Assembly: GCA_026002995.1 (NCBI GenBank)
Contig: BPGK01000001.1
Location: 2,108,001-2,172,000, forward strand
From: Gaiellaceae bacterium
GTDB lineage: Bacteria > Actinomycetota > Thermoleophilia > Gaiellales > Gaiellaceae
Direction: 5' to 3'
DNA length: 64,000 nucleotides
The position numbers were made by a program, and so were the translations under genes. Each line of letters opens with the position of its first letter. Position 1 is the stretch's first letter. Below are positions 1-8,439 of the stretch, piece by piece. Under the pieces are notes generated by a model. That model had not been told where the DNA came from. It did not search any database and saw nothing but the letters and a program-made list of their open reading frames with translations.

Positions 1-624
1 GCGCTCGAGCGCCTCGACGTCGTTGAACTCGACGACCCGCGTCGTCACCGCCGGATCGACCGGAGGCCCGAGGTTGCCTTTCCGGGCGACGACGCGGCCT
101 CCCTCGAGCGTGGCGAATGTCTCGTCGACGGTGCCGTGGTAGCACCAGTTGAACACGAGCACGATTGACCGCCCAGTCAGGTGGCGAGCCAGCCGGATCG
201 AGAAGCGGTTCGCATCGGTCGCCGTGAGCGCGAACTGCCAGGAGGTGACGCCGAAGCGGCGCGTGAGCTCCTGCGACACCCAGAGCGCGTCCTCGCTCGG
301 GAGCATGAGCGTGATCCCCTTGGCTGACTGGTCAATCAGCGCCCTGCGCGTCGGCTCAGGAGCGTGGCCGGTCATAGCGCCCGTGTCGCCGAGGCAGAAG
401 TCGACGTACTCGATCCCGTCCACGTCGACGAACCGCGCGCCCTTCGCCTCGCGCACGTACACCGGGAAGCCGCCCGGCCACTTGCGCATCCAGTGCATCG
501 GGACGCCTTCGAACAGCGTCGCCGCGGCCCGCTCGTGGAGCCGACGCGAGCGCGGGTGCGACTCGACGAACCGCGCCTCCTCACGGGCGTAGAGCTCCGC
601 GATCCGCTCCGGAGACGGGTTCAT
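1..624 (-). CDS. Class-III PLP aminotransferase, glutamate-1-semialdehyde-aminomutase-like (partial, C-terminus off the window)
   Basis: The frame runs from an ATG at 624 to the window edge, giving the first 208 residues. The stretch from about residue 63 (GARFVDVDG, then VDFCLGDTGAMTGHAPEP) is the N-terminal fold of class-III (acetylornithine/GSA-type) aminotransferases, and YHGTVDE near 162-168 is the cofactor-stacking region. The usual NSGTEA motif is here altered to a TATDAN-like form (about 134-139), so substrate use may differ from HemL. The PLP lysine lies beyond the edge. The start overlaps the stop of the upstream SDR gene (ATGA), indicating one transcript with it. A catabolic amino-acid or amine aminotransferase is likelier than heme synthesis; exact substrate unknown. 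Confidence 0.8.
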   Translation of the reverse strand, partial: MNPSPERIAELYAREEARFVESHPRSRRLHERAAATLFEGVPMHWMRKWPGGFPVYVREAKGARFVDVDGIEYVDFCLGDTGAMTGHAPEPTRRALIDQSAKGITLMLPSEDALWVSQELTRRFGVTSWQFALTATDANRFSIRLARHLTGRSIVLVFNWCYHGTVDETFATLEGGRVVARKGNLGPPVDPAVTTRVVEFNDVEALER

Positions 625-1412
625 GCCGCCGCCCAGGCCGTCGTGGACGGATCGACGACGAGCGCCCCTCCGTCGACGGGCACCGCAGCACCCGTGACGT
701 AGCTCGCCTCGTCCGAGAGCAGGAAGGCGACGACGGCGGCGACCTCCTCGGGCGCGGCCGGGCGGCGCAGGGGAACGTGACGGTGCGCGAGCGCGTACGC
801 CTCGTCGAGGGACATCCCGCGCGACGCGGCGAGGCCGCTCATATCCTCGTCCCCCATCGGCGTACGAACCCAGCCGGGACAGACGGCGTTGGCGCGGACG
901 CCTCGCGGACCGTAGTCGTTCGCAATCGACTGGACGAGCATCACGAGCCCGGCCTTCGAGGCGCAGTAGGACGCCCAGCCAGGACCGGCCCGGTGGGCGT
1001 TGATCGAGGCGACTCCGACGATCGCGCCCCCGCGCTCGACGAGCAGCGGCAGCGACGCCCGTGCGACGAGGAACGCTCCGGTGAGGTTCGTCCGCAGCGT
1101 GCGCTCCCAGCCCTCGGGCGTGTCCTCGCCCACGGAGGCGGAGTCCCCGATGCCGGCATTCAGGACGACCGCAGCGAGCCCGCCGAACGCTTCCCGGGCG
1201 GCCCTCGCGAGCTCCTCGGCGTGCGCGGGATCGCCGACATCACCGGGCACGATCACTGCGTGCTCGAGCCCGGAGGCGACCTCCTCGAGCGGACCCGGAC
1301 GACGGCCGGAGAGAACGATCCCGAACCCCTCGTGCGCAAGCCGTCGGGCGACGGCGGCGCCGATCCCGGTTCCGGCGCCCGTGACGATCGCAGCCCGCAC
1401 GCCGCTACGCAC
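621..1412 (-). CDS. Short-chain dehydrogenase/reductase (SDR family)
   Basis: Classical SDR of about 260 residues: Rossmann glycine motif TGAGTGIG near the N-terminus, NAGIG after the fourth strand, catalytic Ser in VASINAH and the YCASK (YxxxK) active site, then the usual PGWVRTPM and C-terminal YVTGAAVPVDGG. It oxidises or reduces an alcohol/ketone with NAD(P); the substrate cannot be told from sequence. I prefer a GTG start at 1412 (or 1400) because the ATG at 1448 lies inside greA and would add residues with no family counterpart. It ends in a 4-nt overlap with the aminotransferase, so the two are probably co-translated and may act on the same compound. Confidence 0.88.
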   Translation of the reverse strand: MRSGVRAAIVTGAGTGIGAAVARRLAHEGFGIVLSGRRPGPLEEVASGLEHAVIVPGDVGDPAHAEELARAAREAFGGLAAVVLNAGIGDSASVGEDTPEGWERTLRTNLTGAFLVARASLPLLVERGGAIVGVASINAHRAGPGWASYCASKAGLVMLVQSIANDYGPRGVRANAVCPGWVRTPMGDEDMSGLAASRGMSLDEAYALAHRHVPLRRPAAPEEVAAVVAFLLSDEASYVTGAAVPVDGGALVVDPSTTAWAAA

Positions 1413-1857
1413 GACGGATGCCGAGGATCCGGGCCTTCCAGCGCCCACGGGGGGCCTCGACCTCGACGACGTCTCCGACGGCGGCGCCCATCAGAGCGCG
1501 GCCGAGCGGCGAGTCCGGCCCGACACCGCCGACTGCCGAGATCTCGACCTCCATCGTCTCGCCGTCCTCGTCGGCGATCTCGACGATCGATCCGACCCCG
1601 ACATGCTCGTCCGTGTCGTGCTCCACGACGATCGCGTTGGCAAGGCGAGCGCGCAGCTTCTTGATGCGCGCCTCCAGGAGCCCCTGCTCGTTCTTGGCTG
1701 CGTGGTACTCGAAGTTCTCGGACAGGTCTCCGAACGAGCGTGCGGTCTTGATCGCCTCGATCACCTCGGCGCGTCTCGGCCCCTCGAGCTCCGCCAACTC
1801 GGCTTCGAGCGCAGCGACCTGGGCGGGGGTCAAGCGCTCTCGTCTCGGCTCGGGCAT
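1405..1857 (-). CDS. greA: Transcription elongation factor GreA
   Basis: 150 residues, the normal GreA length. The N-terminal coiled coil carries the acidic tip GDLSENFEYHAAKNEQ (about residues 43-58) that reaches into the RNA polymerase secondary channel and stimulates cleavage of backtracked RNA; the C-terminal half, with VGVGSIVEI and SPLGRALMGAAVGDVVEVEAP, is the FKBP-like polymerase-binding domain. Housekeeping gene, apparently unrelated to the methylamine functions next door. It starts at 1857, divergent from the glutamine-synthetase gene at 2042, and its end touches the SDR gene. Confidence 0.95.
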   Translation of the reverse strand: MPEPRRERLTPAQVAALEAELAELEGPRRAEVIEAIKTARSFGDLSENFEYHAAKNEQGLLEARIKKLRARLANAIVVEHDTDEHVGVGSIVEIADEDGETMEVEISAVGGVGPDSPLGRALMGAAVGDVVEVEAPRGRWKARILGIRRA

Positions 1858-1920
1858 GGGGAAAACCTAGACCATCTCGCGAGCGGCGCGCCTCCCGACA
1901 GCGATCCGATGGAAGGAAAC

Positions 1921-1959
1921 GAGCGGCCCGGGCTCCTACGCCGGAGGCCCGGGCCGCTC
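1921..1959. promoter_or_regulatory. Strong GC hairpin in the greA / glutamine-synthetase divergent spacer
   Basis: A perfect 13-bp inverted repeat (GAGCGGCCCGGGC at 1921-1933, its complement at 1947-1959) with a 13-nt loop. It lies between divergent genes, so an end-of-gene terminator is not expected; it sits about 80 nt upstream of the GTG at 2042 and could be an attenuator in that leader or in the greA leader. No run of T follows on either strand. The remaining spacer holds a ribosome site (AAAGGAGG at 2029-2036) for the plus-strand gene. Confidence 0.5.
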
Positions 1960-2041
1960 CTCGCACGTTCGTCGTGCATGCCTGTCTTCGCCAGACTAGG
2001 CTCTCGCGACACACGTTCGAGCCGACGAAAGGAGGAGAGCC

Positions 2042-3439
2042 GTGGCGACCGACTTGGAGCGCTTCGTCGAGGCCGAGGGGCGTGCCGAGCTCGTGAAGGA
2101 AGTGCGTCGGCGGATCGACGCAGAGGGAATCCGCTACATCTACTACCAGTTCCCCTCAGTGACCGGGCGCATCATGGGGAAGGGCGTGCCCGCGGAGCAC
2201 TGGGAGACGATCGCGGCGAAGGGCTTCCAGCTCGTCTACGGTGCCACGGCGAACCTCTTCACCGACCGCCACGGGAACTACATCGGGTACGGGCCGGAGG
2301 CAGCGGAGCTCGTCGGCATCCCTGAGCCTGAGACGTTCCAGCCGCTCCCGTGGGATCCGAAAGTCGCCCGCGTCTGGTGCATCTGCTTCCGCAACCGCGA
2401 GGAGCGCGAGGACCCGGGCGCGTTCCTGACCTCGGACTGCCGCGGGAACCTCAAGCGCATGCAGGCGGCGTTCGAGGAGGCGACCGGCCTCCACCTCCGC
2501 GCCGGCACCGAGCCCGAGATGATGTGGCTGAAGCTGAAGGACGACGGCACGCCCTCCGTCGAGGGCATGACGAAGCCCTACTGCTACCACATCGACCAGT
2601 TCTCCGAGCTCCAGCCGATCATCCACAAGGTGATCGAGTACGGGCAGTTCATGGGGCTCGACATGATCCAGGGCGACCACGAGGACGCCCCCGGTCAGAT
2701 CGAGCTCAACTTCGGATTCGACCGCGCCGAGCGGACTGCGGACAACCTCTCGACCTTCCGGCAGATCTGCAAGGCGGTGGGTCGAGAGCTCGGGGCCTTC
2801 CCGTGCTTCATGCCGAAGCCGTTCATGGGTGTCTCGGCGAACGGATGCCACCACAACATCTCCCTCTGGCGCGGCGACGAGAACGCCTTCCTGCCCGATA
2901 CCGACGACCCGCAGAAGCCGAGCCAGATCGGCCTGTGGGCGATCGGCGGGATCATGGAGCACCTCGCCGCCCTGACCGCGGTCACCGCGTCGACCGTCAA
3001 CTCGTACCGGCGCCTGTGGGACACGGGCTTCTGGGCCCCGGTGTTCGCCGACTGGGGCTACCAGAACCGGACGACCGCGCTCCGTGTCTCGGCGCCTGGC
3101 CGCTTCGAGTACCGCTCGGTCGACTCGGCGGTCAACCCGTACCTCTCGATGAGCGCGCTCATCGCCGCCATGTGGGACGGGATCGAGCGGAAGCTCGACC
3201 CCGGCGAGCCGGAGGAGCGGAACATCTACGAGGCGATGGAGGCGGGAAAGGACGTCAAGCGGATCCCGATGACGTTCGGGGAGGCGCTCGACGCGCTCGA
3301 GGCCGACGAGGTCATCAAGAAGGCGCTCCCGGGCGACATGTACCGCGTCTTCATGCACTACAAGCGGGACGAGTGGGAGCGCTACTGCGCGACCGTCACG
3401 GACTGGGACGTCAACGAGTACCTGGACGTGCTGCCCTGA
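2042..3439 (+). CDS. Glutamine synthetase family protein (GlnT / gamma-glutamylmethylamide synthetase type), copy 1
   Basis: 465 residues, GTG start with an excellent AAAGGAGG ribosome site. Beta-grasp N-domain about 15-115 and catalytic domain after 120; visible active-site pieces are the metal-binding AGTEPEMMWL, the nucleotide-side SANGCHHNISLW (about 267-278) and the arginine-bearing NRTTALRV and EYRSVDSAVNPYLS. It belongs to the GS superfamily, ATP-dependent joining of ammonia or an amine to glutamate. Its place directly before an amidotransferase / GXGXG / FMN glutamate-synthase trio matches both the rhizobial glnT-glxBCD arrangement and the gmaS-mgsABC arrangement of the N-methylglutamate pathway. 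Given the surrounding betaine and sarcosine genes I favour methylamine ligation, but true glutamine formation is not excluded. A second copy sits at the far right edge. Confidence 0.85.
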   Translation: MATDLERFVEAEGRAELVKEVRRRIDAEGIRYIYYQFPSVTGRIMGKGVPAEHWETIAAKGFQLVYGATANLFTDRHGNYIGYGPEAAELVGIPEPETFQPLPWDPKVARVWCICFRNREEREDPGAFLTSDCRGNLKRMQAAFEEATGLHLRAGTEPEMMWLKLKDDGTPSVEGMTKPYCYHIDQFSELQPIIHKVIEYGQFMGLDMIQGDHEDAPGQIELNFGFDRAERTADNLSTFRQICKAVGRELGAFPCFMPKPFMGVSANGCHHNISLWRGDENAFLPDTDDPQKPSQIGLWAIGGIMEHLAALTAVTASTVNSYRRLWDTGFWAPVFADWGYQNRTTALRVSAPGRFEYRSVDSAVNPYLSMSALIAAMWDGIERKLDPGEPEERNIYEAMEAGKDVKRIPMTFGEALDALEADEVIKKALPGDMYRVFMHYKRDEWERYCATVTDWDVNEYLDVLP

Positions 3440-3570
3440 CGCGGGTGCTGCCATAGGAACACGGCCCAGTTAACGGGGCATAGGTCCCCGACGTCTTGCT
3501 ATAGGAGTCATGACCATCTAGAACGCCGAGAGACGCCGGCCAGAGGAGCAGCAAAGGAGCAGGCAGAGAC

Positions 3571-4506
3571 ATGTGCGGAATCGCAGGGATCATCTACCGG
3601 GACGGCTCGACACACCGGATCGGTGATGAGATGACTCGGATGCTGCAGTCCATGAAGCACCGGGGACCCGACTCGACGGGCTATGCGCTCTACGGGTCGG
3701 CGTCGAACGGCAGCCTCGTCATGCGCTACAAGCTCGCCGACGCGAACACGCCGCGAGACTTCGAGTTCGAGGATCGACTCCGCCGACACCGCTTCGAGGT
3801 CGAGTCCCGACTCGCCGCGCTCGGAGCGCGTATCCACGAGGTCGAGGAGGAGACCCCGTACGCCTTCCGTGTCACCTTCGACTACGACGGGGACCTGAAG
3901 CTCTTGGCCGACTTCGTGGAGGACATCCCCGAGGCCGAGGTCCTCTCGCTGGGGCACTCGCTCGAGATCATCAAGGATCTCGGAGACGCGGAGACGGTGC
4001 ACAGGCAGTACGGCCTCGACGAGTTCGAAGGGACGCACGCCATCGGGCACGTGCGGATGGCGACGGAGTCGGACGTCGACATCGCCGGCGCGCACCCGTA
4101 CTGGGCTTACCCGTACTCGGACGTCGCCGTCGTCCACAACGGGCAGCTCACGAACTACTTCCAGTGGCGCCGCCGCCTCGAGCGCGCCGGACGCCGGTTC
4201 ATGTCCGAGTGCGACTCGGAGGTGATCGCGGTCTACCTGGCGGAGGAGATGTCGAAGGGGCTCTCCCTGGAGGAGGCCATGCACAAGTCTCTCGACGACC
4301 TCGACGGCGTCTTCACGTACATCGCGGTGACGAAGGACGAGCTCGGCGTCGCCAAGGACGAGCTCGCCGCGAAGCCGCTCGTCCTCTACGAGTCGGACGA
4401 CCTCGTCGCGCTCGCCTCCGAGGAGATCGCGATCCGCCAGGTCGTCGACCACGAGATCGAGACATACGACCCCTACGAGCGCGAGGTGCTGGTGTGGAAG
4501 CGATAG
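3571..4506 (+). CDS. Class-II glutamine amidotransferase subunit (GlxB / MgsA type), copy 1
   Basis: 311 residues. Cys2 directly follows the initiator Met (MCGIAGI), the N-terminal nucleophile of class-II amidotransferases, with KHRGPDSTGYALYG (about 30-43) and the VVHNGQLTNYFQWR glutamine-binding region further on. It hydrolyses glutamine (or the gamma-glutamyl amide) and hands the nitrogen to the partner subunits. It is the first of three overlapping genes that together equal a split glutamate synthase large subunit. The preceding 131-nt spacer contains three CATAGG/TATAGG-like boxes (about 3452, 3480, 3501) and probably its own promoter; ribosome site AAAGGAGCAGG lies near 3553. Confidence 0.88.
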   Translation: MCGIAGIIYRDGSTHRIGDEMTRMLQSMKHRGPDSTGYALYGSASNGSLVMRYKLADANTPRDFEFEDRLRRHRFEVESRLAALGARIHEVEEETPYAFRVTFDYDGDLKLLADFVEDIPEAEVLSLGHSLEIIKDLGDAETVHRQYGLDEFEGTHAIGHVRMATESDVDIAGAHPYWAYPYSDVAVVHNGQLTNYFQWRRRLERAGRRFMSECDSEVIAVYLAEEMSKGLSLEEAMHKSLDDLDGVFTYIAVTKDELGVAKDELAAKPLVLYESDDLVALASEEIAIRQVVDHEIETYDPYEREVLVWKR

Positions 4507-5285
4507 CTGGCGAGCGACGGATCTCCTACGACGCGCGCGGGCTCGCCGAACCCGATGCGGTCGCGCCCCGCATCGCGGAGATCGACGGCGAGAAGGCGCG
4601 CCTCGACGCGCGCGACCTCACGACGCGAACGATCAACCTCGAGCTGCGACGGCTCCTGTACGAAGAGGGAGTGAAGGAGGTCGAGGTCTTCAACCCGATG
4701 TCGCGGCACTCGCTCGGAGTCGGGATCCTCACTCGCTGCAAGATCACCTTCCACGGGTCGCTCGGGTACTTCGCTTGCGGGCTCATCGACGGCCCCGAGG
4801 TGCACATCACCGGGCGTGTCGGCTGGTCGGCGTGCGAGAACATGATGTCCGGCGTCGTCGTCGTGGAAGGCAACGCCGGGTCGCTGACGGGAGCGGCGCT
4901 CCGCGGCGGCGACCTCGTGGTCAAGGGACGCGTCGGTGCGCGCACGGGCATCGACCAAAAGGGGGGCACCATCATCACCCTCGGCTCGGCCGGCTCGATG
5001 ACCGGGTTCATGATGCAGCGTGGCCGGATCATCATCTGTGGCGACGTCGGACCCGGTCTCGGCGACTCGATGTACGACGGAACGATCTACGTCGCCGGGA
5101 AGGTCCGCTCGCTCGGGATCGACTGCGTCCCCGGCGAGTGGACGGATGCGGACACGGAGCTGATCGAGCGGAAGTTCCGGATCTACGGGCTCGGCTCGCC
5201 GCCCGAGTTCCAGAAGTTCGTGTGCGGGAAACAGCTCTACAACTACGACTCGCTCGAGCCCGCCGAGCGCAAGCTCGTCATCTGA
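4494..5285 (+). CDS. GXGXG-repeat glutamate synthase domain protein (GlxC / MgsB type), copy 1
   Basis: 263 residues from a GTG at 4494 that overlaps the end of the amidotransferase gene by 13 nt, implying translational coupling. From about residue 85 there is a right-handed beta-helix with repeated G-x-x-G turns (VHITGRVGWSA, VVEGNAGSLTG, VVKGRVGARTG, IICGDVGPGLGDSM), the domain that in GltB packs between amidotransferase and FMN domains. It has no catalytic residues of its own and is a structural or channelling subunit. The last residues (GKQLYNYDSLEPAERK) resemble the corresponding tail of copy 2. Confidence 0.87.
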   Translation: MEAIAGERRISYDARGLAEPDAVAPRIAEIDGEKARLDARDLTTRTINLELRRLLYEEGVKEVEVFNPMSRHSLGVGILTRCKITFHGSLGYFACGLIDGPEVHITGRVGWSACENMMSGVVVVEGNAGSLTGAALRGGDLVVKGRVGARTGIDQKGGTIITLGSAGSMTGFMMQRGRIIICGDVGPGLGDSMYDGTIYVAGKVRSLGIDCVPGEWTDADTELIERKFRIYGLGSPPEFQKFVCGKQLYNYDSLEPAERKLVI

Positions 5286-5302
5286 GGACCTAGAGGAGAG
5301 CC

Positions 5303-6748
5303 ATGGCCGACGAGACCGCACCTACCGCGAAGACCGTCCTCGGACAGAGCCGGATCTTCACGCCGGAGGTCATCAACGACATCCACATGAAGGCCGAGCT
5401 CGGCCGCTATCGCATGCGCGGCTTCTCGATCTTCAAGCCGATCCCGCACTGGGACGAGCTCGTCTTCCTCCCGGGGACGCTCACGCGCTTCGTGATCGAG
5501 GGATACCGCGAGAAGTGCGAGACGAAGACCGTGCTCGGAGCGCGCTTCGCGCGCAAGCCGCTCGAGCTCGACATCCCGATCTACATCACGGGCATGTCCT
5601 TCGGAGCCCTCTCGCTCGAGGCCAAGATGGCGCTCGCGAAGGGCGCCTCGATGGCCGGCACCGCCACGTGTTCGGGAGAGGGCGGGATGATCCCGCCGGA
5701 GCGCGACTTCTCGACCAAGTGGTACTACCAGGTGATCCAGTCGCGCTACGGGTTCAACCCGCACCACCTCATGCTCGCCGACGCGGTCGAGTTCTTCATC
5801 GGACAAGGCTGCAAGGTCGGGCTCGGCGGCCACCTCATGGGCCAGAAGGTGACGGAGCAGGTGGCCGAGATGCGCTCGCTCCCGGCCGGGATCGATCAGC
5901 GCTCGCCCGCCCGCCACCCCGACTGGCTCGGGCCGGACGACCTCTCGCTGAAGGTGCAGGAGATCCGAGAGGCGACCGACTACCAGATCCCGATCCAGCT
6001 CAAGCTCGGCGCTGCGCGCGTCTACGACGACGTGCGCATGGCTGCGAAGTGCGGGCCCGACATCATCTACCTCGACGGCGCCGAAGGAGGGACGGGCGCC
6101 GGCCCGCACATCGCGACCGAGGAGACCGGAATCCCGCTCATGGCCGCCATCCCCGAGGCGCGCCGCGCGCTCGAGGACGTCGGTCTCGCGGACGAGATCG
6201 ACCTCGTCGTCGCAGGCGGGATCCGCAACGGCGCCGACGTCGCGAAGTGCCTCGCCCTCGGCGCGAAGGCGGTGGCGATCGGCCACTCGGCGCTCATGGC
6301 CCTCAACTGCAACAAGGAGATCCCTGGAGTCACCGACTACGAGGGCACGGTCGGCGTTCCCGCGGGACGCTGCTACCACTGCCATACGGGCCGCTGCCCG
6401 GTCGGCATCGCGACTCAGGATCCGGAGTTGCGTAAGCGCCTGGTCGTCGAGGAGGCGGCCGAGCGCGTCTACAACTTCCTCACCGCGATGACCATGGAGC
6501 TGCAGATGCTCGCGCGGGCGTGCGGGAAGACGAACGTCCACTCGCTCGAGCCGGAGGATCTCGCCGCCCTCACCCCCGCGGCCTCCGCGATGGCGCGCGT
6601 GCCTCTCGCCGGCACGACGTACGTCGTCGGCCAGACCGAGCAGGAGATCCTGGCAGAGGTCAAGGCGCTCCTCGCCAAGAAGGAAGAGGAGGAGCTCCAG
6701 ATCCACCACGCCGAGAACGTCGAGCACCTGCGGGCAGTGGAGCGCTGA
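5303..6748 (+). CDS. FMN-binding glutamate synthase family protein (GlxD / MgsC type), copy 1
   Basis: 481 residues with an AGAGGAG ribosome site. TIM-barrel glutamate synthase domain: GMSFGALSLEAKMALAKG (FMN/2-oxoglutarate site), GSGEGG-like ATCSGEGGMIPPE, GAEGGTGAGP and GGIRNGADVAKCLALGA phosphate-binding loop. A cysteine cluster C357-x2-C360-x4-C365 within GRCYHCHTGRCPVGIATQ matches the 3Fe-4S ligands of GltB, so this copy should carry an Fe-S centre. It would combine 2-oxoglutarate with ammonia (glutamate) or methylamine (N-methylglutamate) using reduced FMN. Third subunit of the cassette; the only other copy here (60472-61833) lacks the cysteines. Confidence 0.88.
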   Translation: MADETAPTAKTVLGQSRIFTPEVINDIHMKAELGRYRMRGFSIFKPIPHWDELVFLPGTLTRFVIEGYREKCETKTVLGARFARKPLELDIPIYITGMSFGALSLEAKMALAKGASMAGTATCSGEGGMIPPERDFSTKWYYQVIQSRYGFNPHHLMLADAVEFFIGQGCKVGLGGHLMGQKVTEQVAEMRSLPAGIDQRSPARHPDWLGPDDLSLKVQEIREATDYQIPIQLKLGAARVYDDVRMAAKCGPDIIYLDGAEGGTGAGPHIATEETGIPLMAAIPEARRALEDVGLADEIDLVVAGGIRNGADVAKCLALGAKAVAIGHSALMALNCNKEIPGVTDYEGTVGVPAGRCYHCHTGRCPVGIATQDPELRKRLVVEEAAERVYNFLTAMTMELQMLARACGKTNVHSLEPEDLAALTPAASAMARVPLAGTTYVVGQTEQEILAEVKALLAKKEEEELQIHHAENVEHLRAVER

Positions 6749-6750
6749 CG

Positions 6751-7212
6751 ATGACCGAGCAGCCACACTCGCACGAGCTCGCCTACTCCGAGCCCGAGAA
6801 GATCAAGGAGATCGATGCCGAGTTCCTCGCCGGGCACCGCTTCCCCTACCAAGAGGACATCTCGCTCGTCGAGGACGTCGACCTGCTCGCCGCGACACCT
6901 GGCGAAGACCTGAACTGGCTCGAGGACATCCATCTCCTCGAGGAGGAGGGCGTGCCGGCGGTCTTCGACCGCTACTCGAACTCCTTCCTCCGGATCTACT
7001 TCCCCATCCCCGAGGGTCGAGAGGACGAGATCGCCCGCAAGGTGCTCATCAAGCACCTCCAGTCGGGGAACTCGTACGGCATCCAACTCAAGGAGATCCA
7101 CTGCAAGTTCCCGCAGCCGGAGCTCGGGCCGTGGGTCGAGGGCTCGAGGACCGTCGGGACCGACTGGCAGCCGCCGGTGCTCGAGGGCTGGGAGAAGCCG
7201 GTCGGCCACTGA
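6751..7212 (+). CDS. Uncharacterised 153-aa protein attached to the first glutamate-synthase-like cassette
   Basis: The ATG lies 3 nt after the stop of the FMN subunit gene, so it belongs to the same operon. No signal peptide, membrane segment or cysteine motif is visible. The first half is strongly acidic (many Glu/Asp, e.g. [21 protein letters not shown]), the second half contains [20 protein letters not shown] and ends in a Trp/Pro-rich tail ([15 protein letters not shown]). I do not recognise the family. Position suggests a fourth, accessory subunit of the enzyme, perhaps an electron-transfer or assembly partner; it has no counterpart in the second cassette. Function unassigned. Confidence 0.7.
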   Translation: MTEQPHSHELAYSEPEKIKEIDAEFLAGHRFPYQEDISLVEDVDLLAATPGEDLNWLEDIHLLEEEGVPAVFDRYSNSFLRIYFPIPEGREDEIARKVLIKHLQSGNSYGIQLKEIHCKFPQPELGPWVEGSRTVGTDWQPPVLEGWEKPVGH

Positions 7213-7348
7213 GACGAAGCGGGTCCGGCGCCGGTCGCATCGGCTCCCCGAGGCTCACGCGCGCGGCGCGCGGTCCCGGAGTGGAGCGCCGGCGCCGAGC
7301 CCCGCTCCTCCCGCGAGAGCGACGCTCGCCGATCGGCGCTCGACCTGC

Positions 7349-7365
7349 ATATACTTTTCGTATAT
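7349..7365. promoter_or_regulatory. Inverted-repeat operator candidate upstream of proV
   Basis: ATATACTTTTCGTATAT, perfect 6-bp arms around a 5-nt spacer, in the only AT-rich patch of the 181-nt spacer before the transporter operon and 28 nt upstream of its GTG. Architecture suits a dimeric GntR- or IclR-type repressor; both families are encoded nearby (11542, 20143). The rest of the spacer is GC-rich with no clear feature. Confidence 0.5.
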
Positions 7366-7393
7366 CACGGCTCTGGCTTCCGCACCTTCTCTC

Positions 7394-8437
7394 GTGACCG
7401 GCTCCGTCGGGCAGGCCCCGGTCATCCGGGCGCACGGCGTCTGGAAGGTCTTCGGTCCGCGCGCCGAGCGCATCGTCGGGACGCCCGAGGCTGACCTCCC
7501 ACGGCGCGAGCTGCTCGAGAGAACCGGGTGCGTGGCCGCCGTGCGCGACGTCTCCTTCGAGGTCTGGCCGGGAGAGGTGTTCGTCGTCATGGGCCTCTCG
7601 GGGTCGGGAAAGTCGACACTCGTGCGCACGCTCATCCGCCTCATCGAACCGACCGCGGGCGAGATCGAGATCGCCGGTCGCGACGTGACAAGGGCGAGTC
7701 GCAGCGAGCTGCGAGCGCTTCGCCGGCACGAGGTGGGGATGGTCTTCCAGCACTTCGGACTCCTCGCCCACCGTCGCGTCCTCGACAACGTCGCCTTCGG
7801 TCTCGAGGTTCGGGGAGTGCCGAAGGCGGAGCGCCAGGCCCGCGCCCGCGAGGTGTTGCGCCTCGTCGGACTGGAGGACGTGGCCGACCGCTTCCCCGAC
7901 CAGCTGTCTGGGGGCATGCAGCAGCGCGTCGGCGTCGCACGCGCGTTCGCAGTCGACCCGGCAGTCCTCCTCTACGACGAGCCCTTCAGCGCGCTCGACC
8001 CGCTCATCCGCCGCGACATGCAGGACGAGATCTGTCGTCTCCAGGCGGAGACGGGAAAGACGATGATCTTCATCACGCACGACCTGTCCGAGGCGCTCAG
8101 GCTCGGCGATCGGATCGCAATCATGCGAGACGGGAGCATCGTCCAACTCGGGACGCCCGAGGAGCTCGTCGGGTCGCCGGCAGACGCGTACGTCGCGAAC
8201 TTCACCCGCGACATCCCGCGCAGCCACGTGCTCACGTTGCGCTGGGTGATGCGGAAGCCGGCTCCAGGCGAGGAGCTCGACGGGCCACGACTGGACGTGC
8301 GCACGACCGTCCGCGACGCCGTTCCGGTGCTCGCCGCGAGCGAGAAGCCCGTGTGCGCCGTGGAGGACGGGCGCGTCGTAGGGCTCGTGGAGCGGGACGC
8401 CGTGCTGCGCGCGATCGCGAGCGGGGACGAGCGGTAA
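7394..8437 (+). CDS. proV: Glycine betaine/proline betaine ABC transporter ATP-binding protein (ProV/OpuAA-like)
   Basis: 347 residues, GTG start. Walker [10 protein letters not shown] (67-75), Q-loop VFQHFGLL, signature [14 protein letters not shown] (about 172), Walker [13 protein letters not shown] and switch FITHDL. The N-terminal extension before the core and the [11 protein letters not shown] linker after it are typical of the quaternary-amine uptake class; the C-terminal 45 residues look like a single degenerate CBS unit ([22 protein letters not shown]) where ProV/OpuAA usually have two. It energises import of betaine-type compounds. The stop is 2 nt before the permease ATG. Import of glycine betaine fits every downstream operon. 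Confidence 0.92.
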   Translation: MTGSVGQAPVIRAHGVWKVFGPRAERIVGTPEADLPRRELLERTGCVAAVRDVSFEVWPGEVFVVMGLSGSGKSTLVRTLIRLIEPTAGEIEIAGRDVTRASRSELRALRRHEVGMVFQHFGLLAHRRVLDNVAFGLEVRGVPKAERQARAREVLRLVGLEDVADRFPDQLSGGMQQRVGVARAFAVDPAVLLYDEPFSALDPLIRRDMQDEICRLQAETGKTMIFITHDLSEALRLGDRIAIMRDGSIVQLGTPEELVGSPADAYVANFTRDIPRSHVLTLRWVMRKPAPGEELDGPRLDVRTTVRDAVPVLAASEKPVCAVEDGRVVGLVERDAVLRAIASGDER

Positions 8438-8439
8438 CG

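Noticed and set aside
1413-1448. ATG at 1448 as the SDR start
   Set aside because: It lies inside greA and adds residues without family similarity; GTG 1412/1400 fits the operon spacing better.
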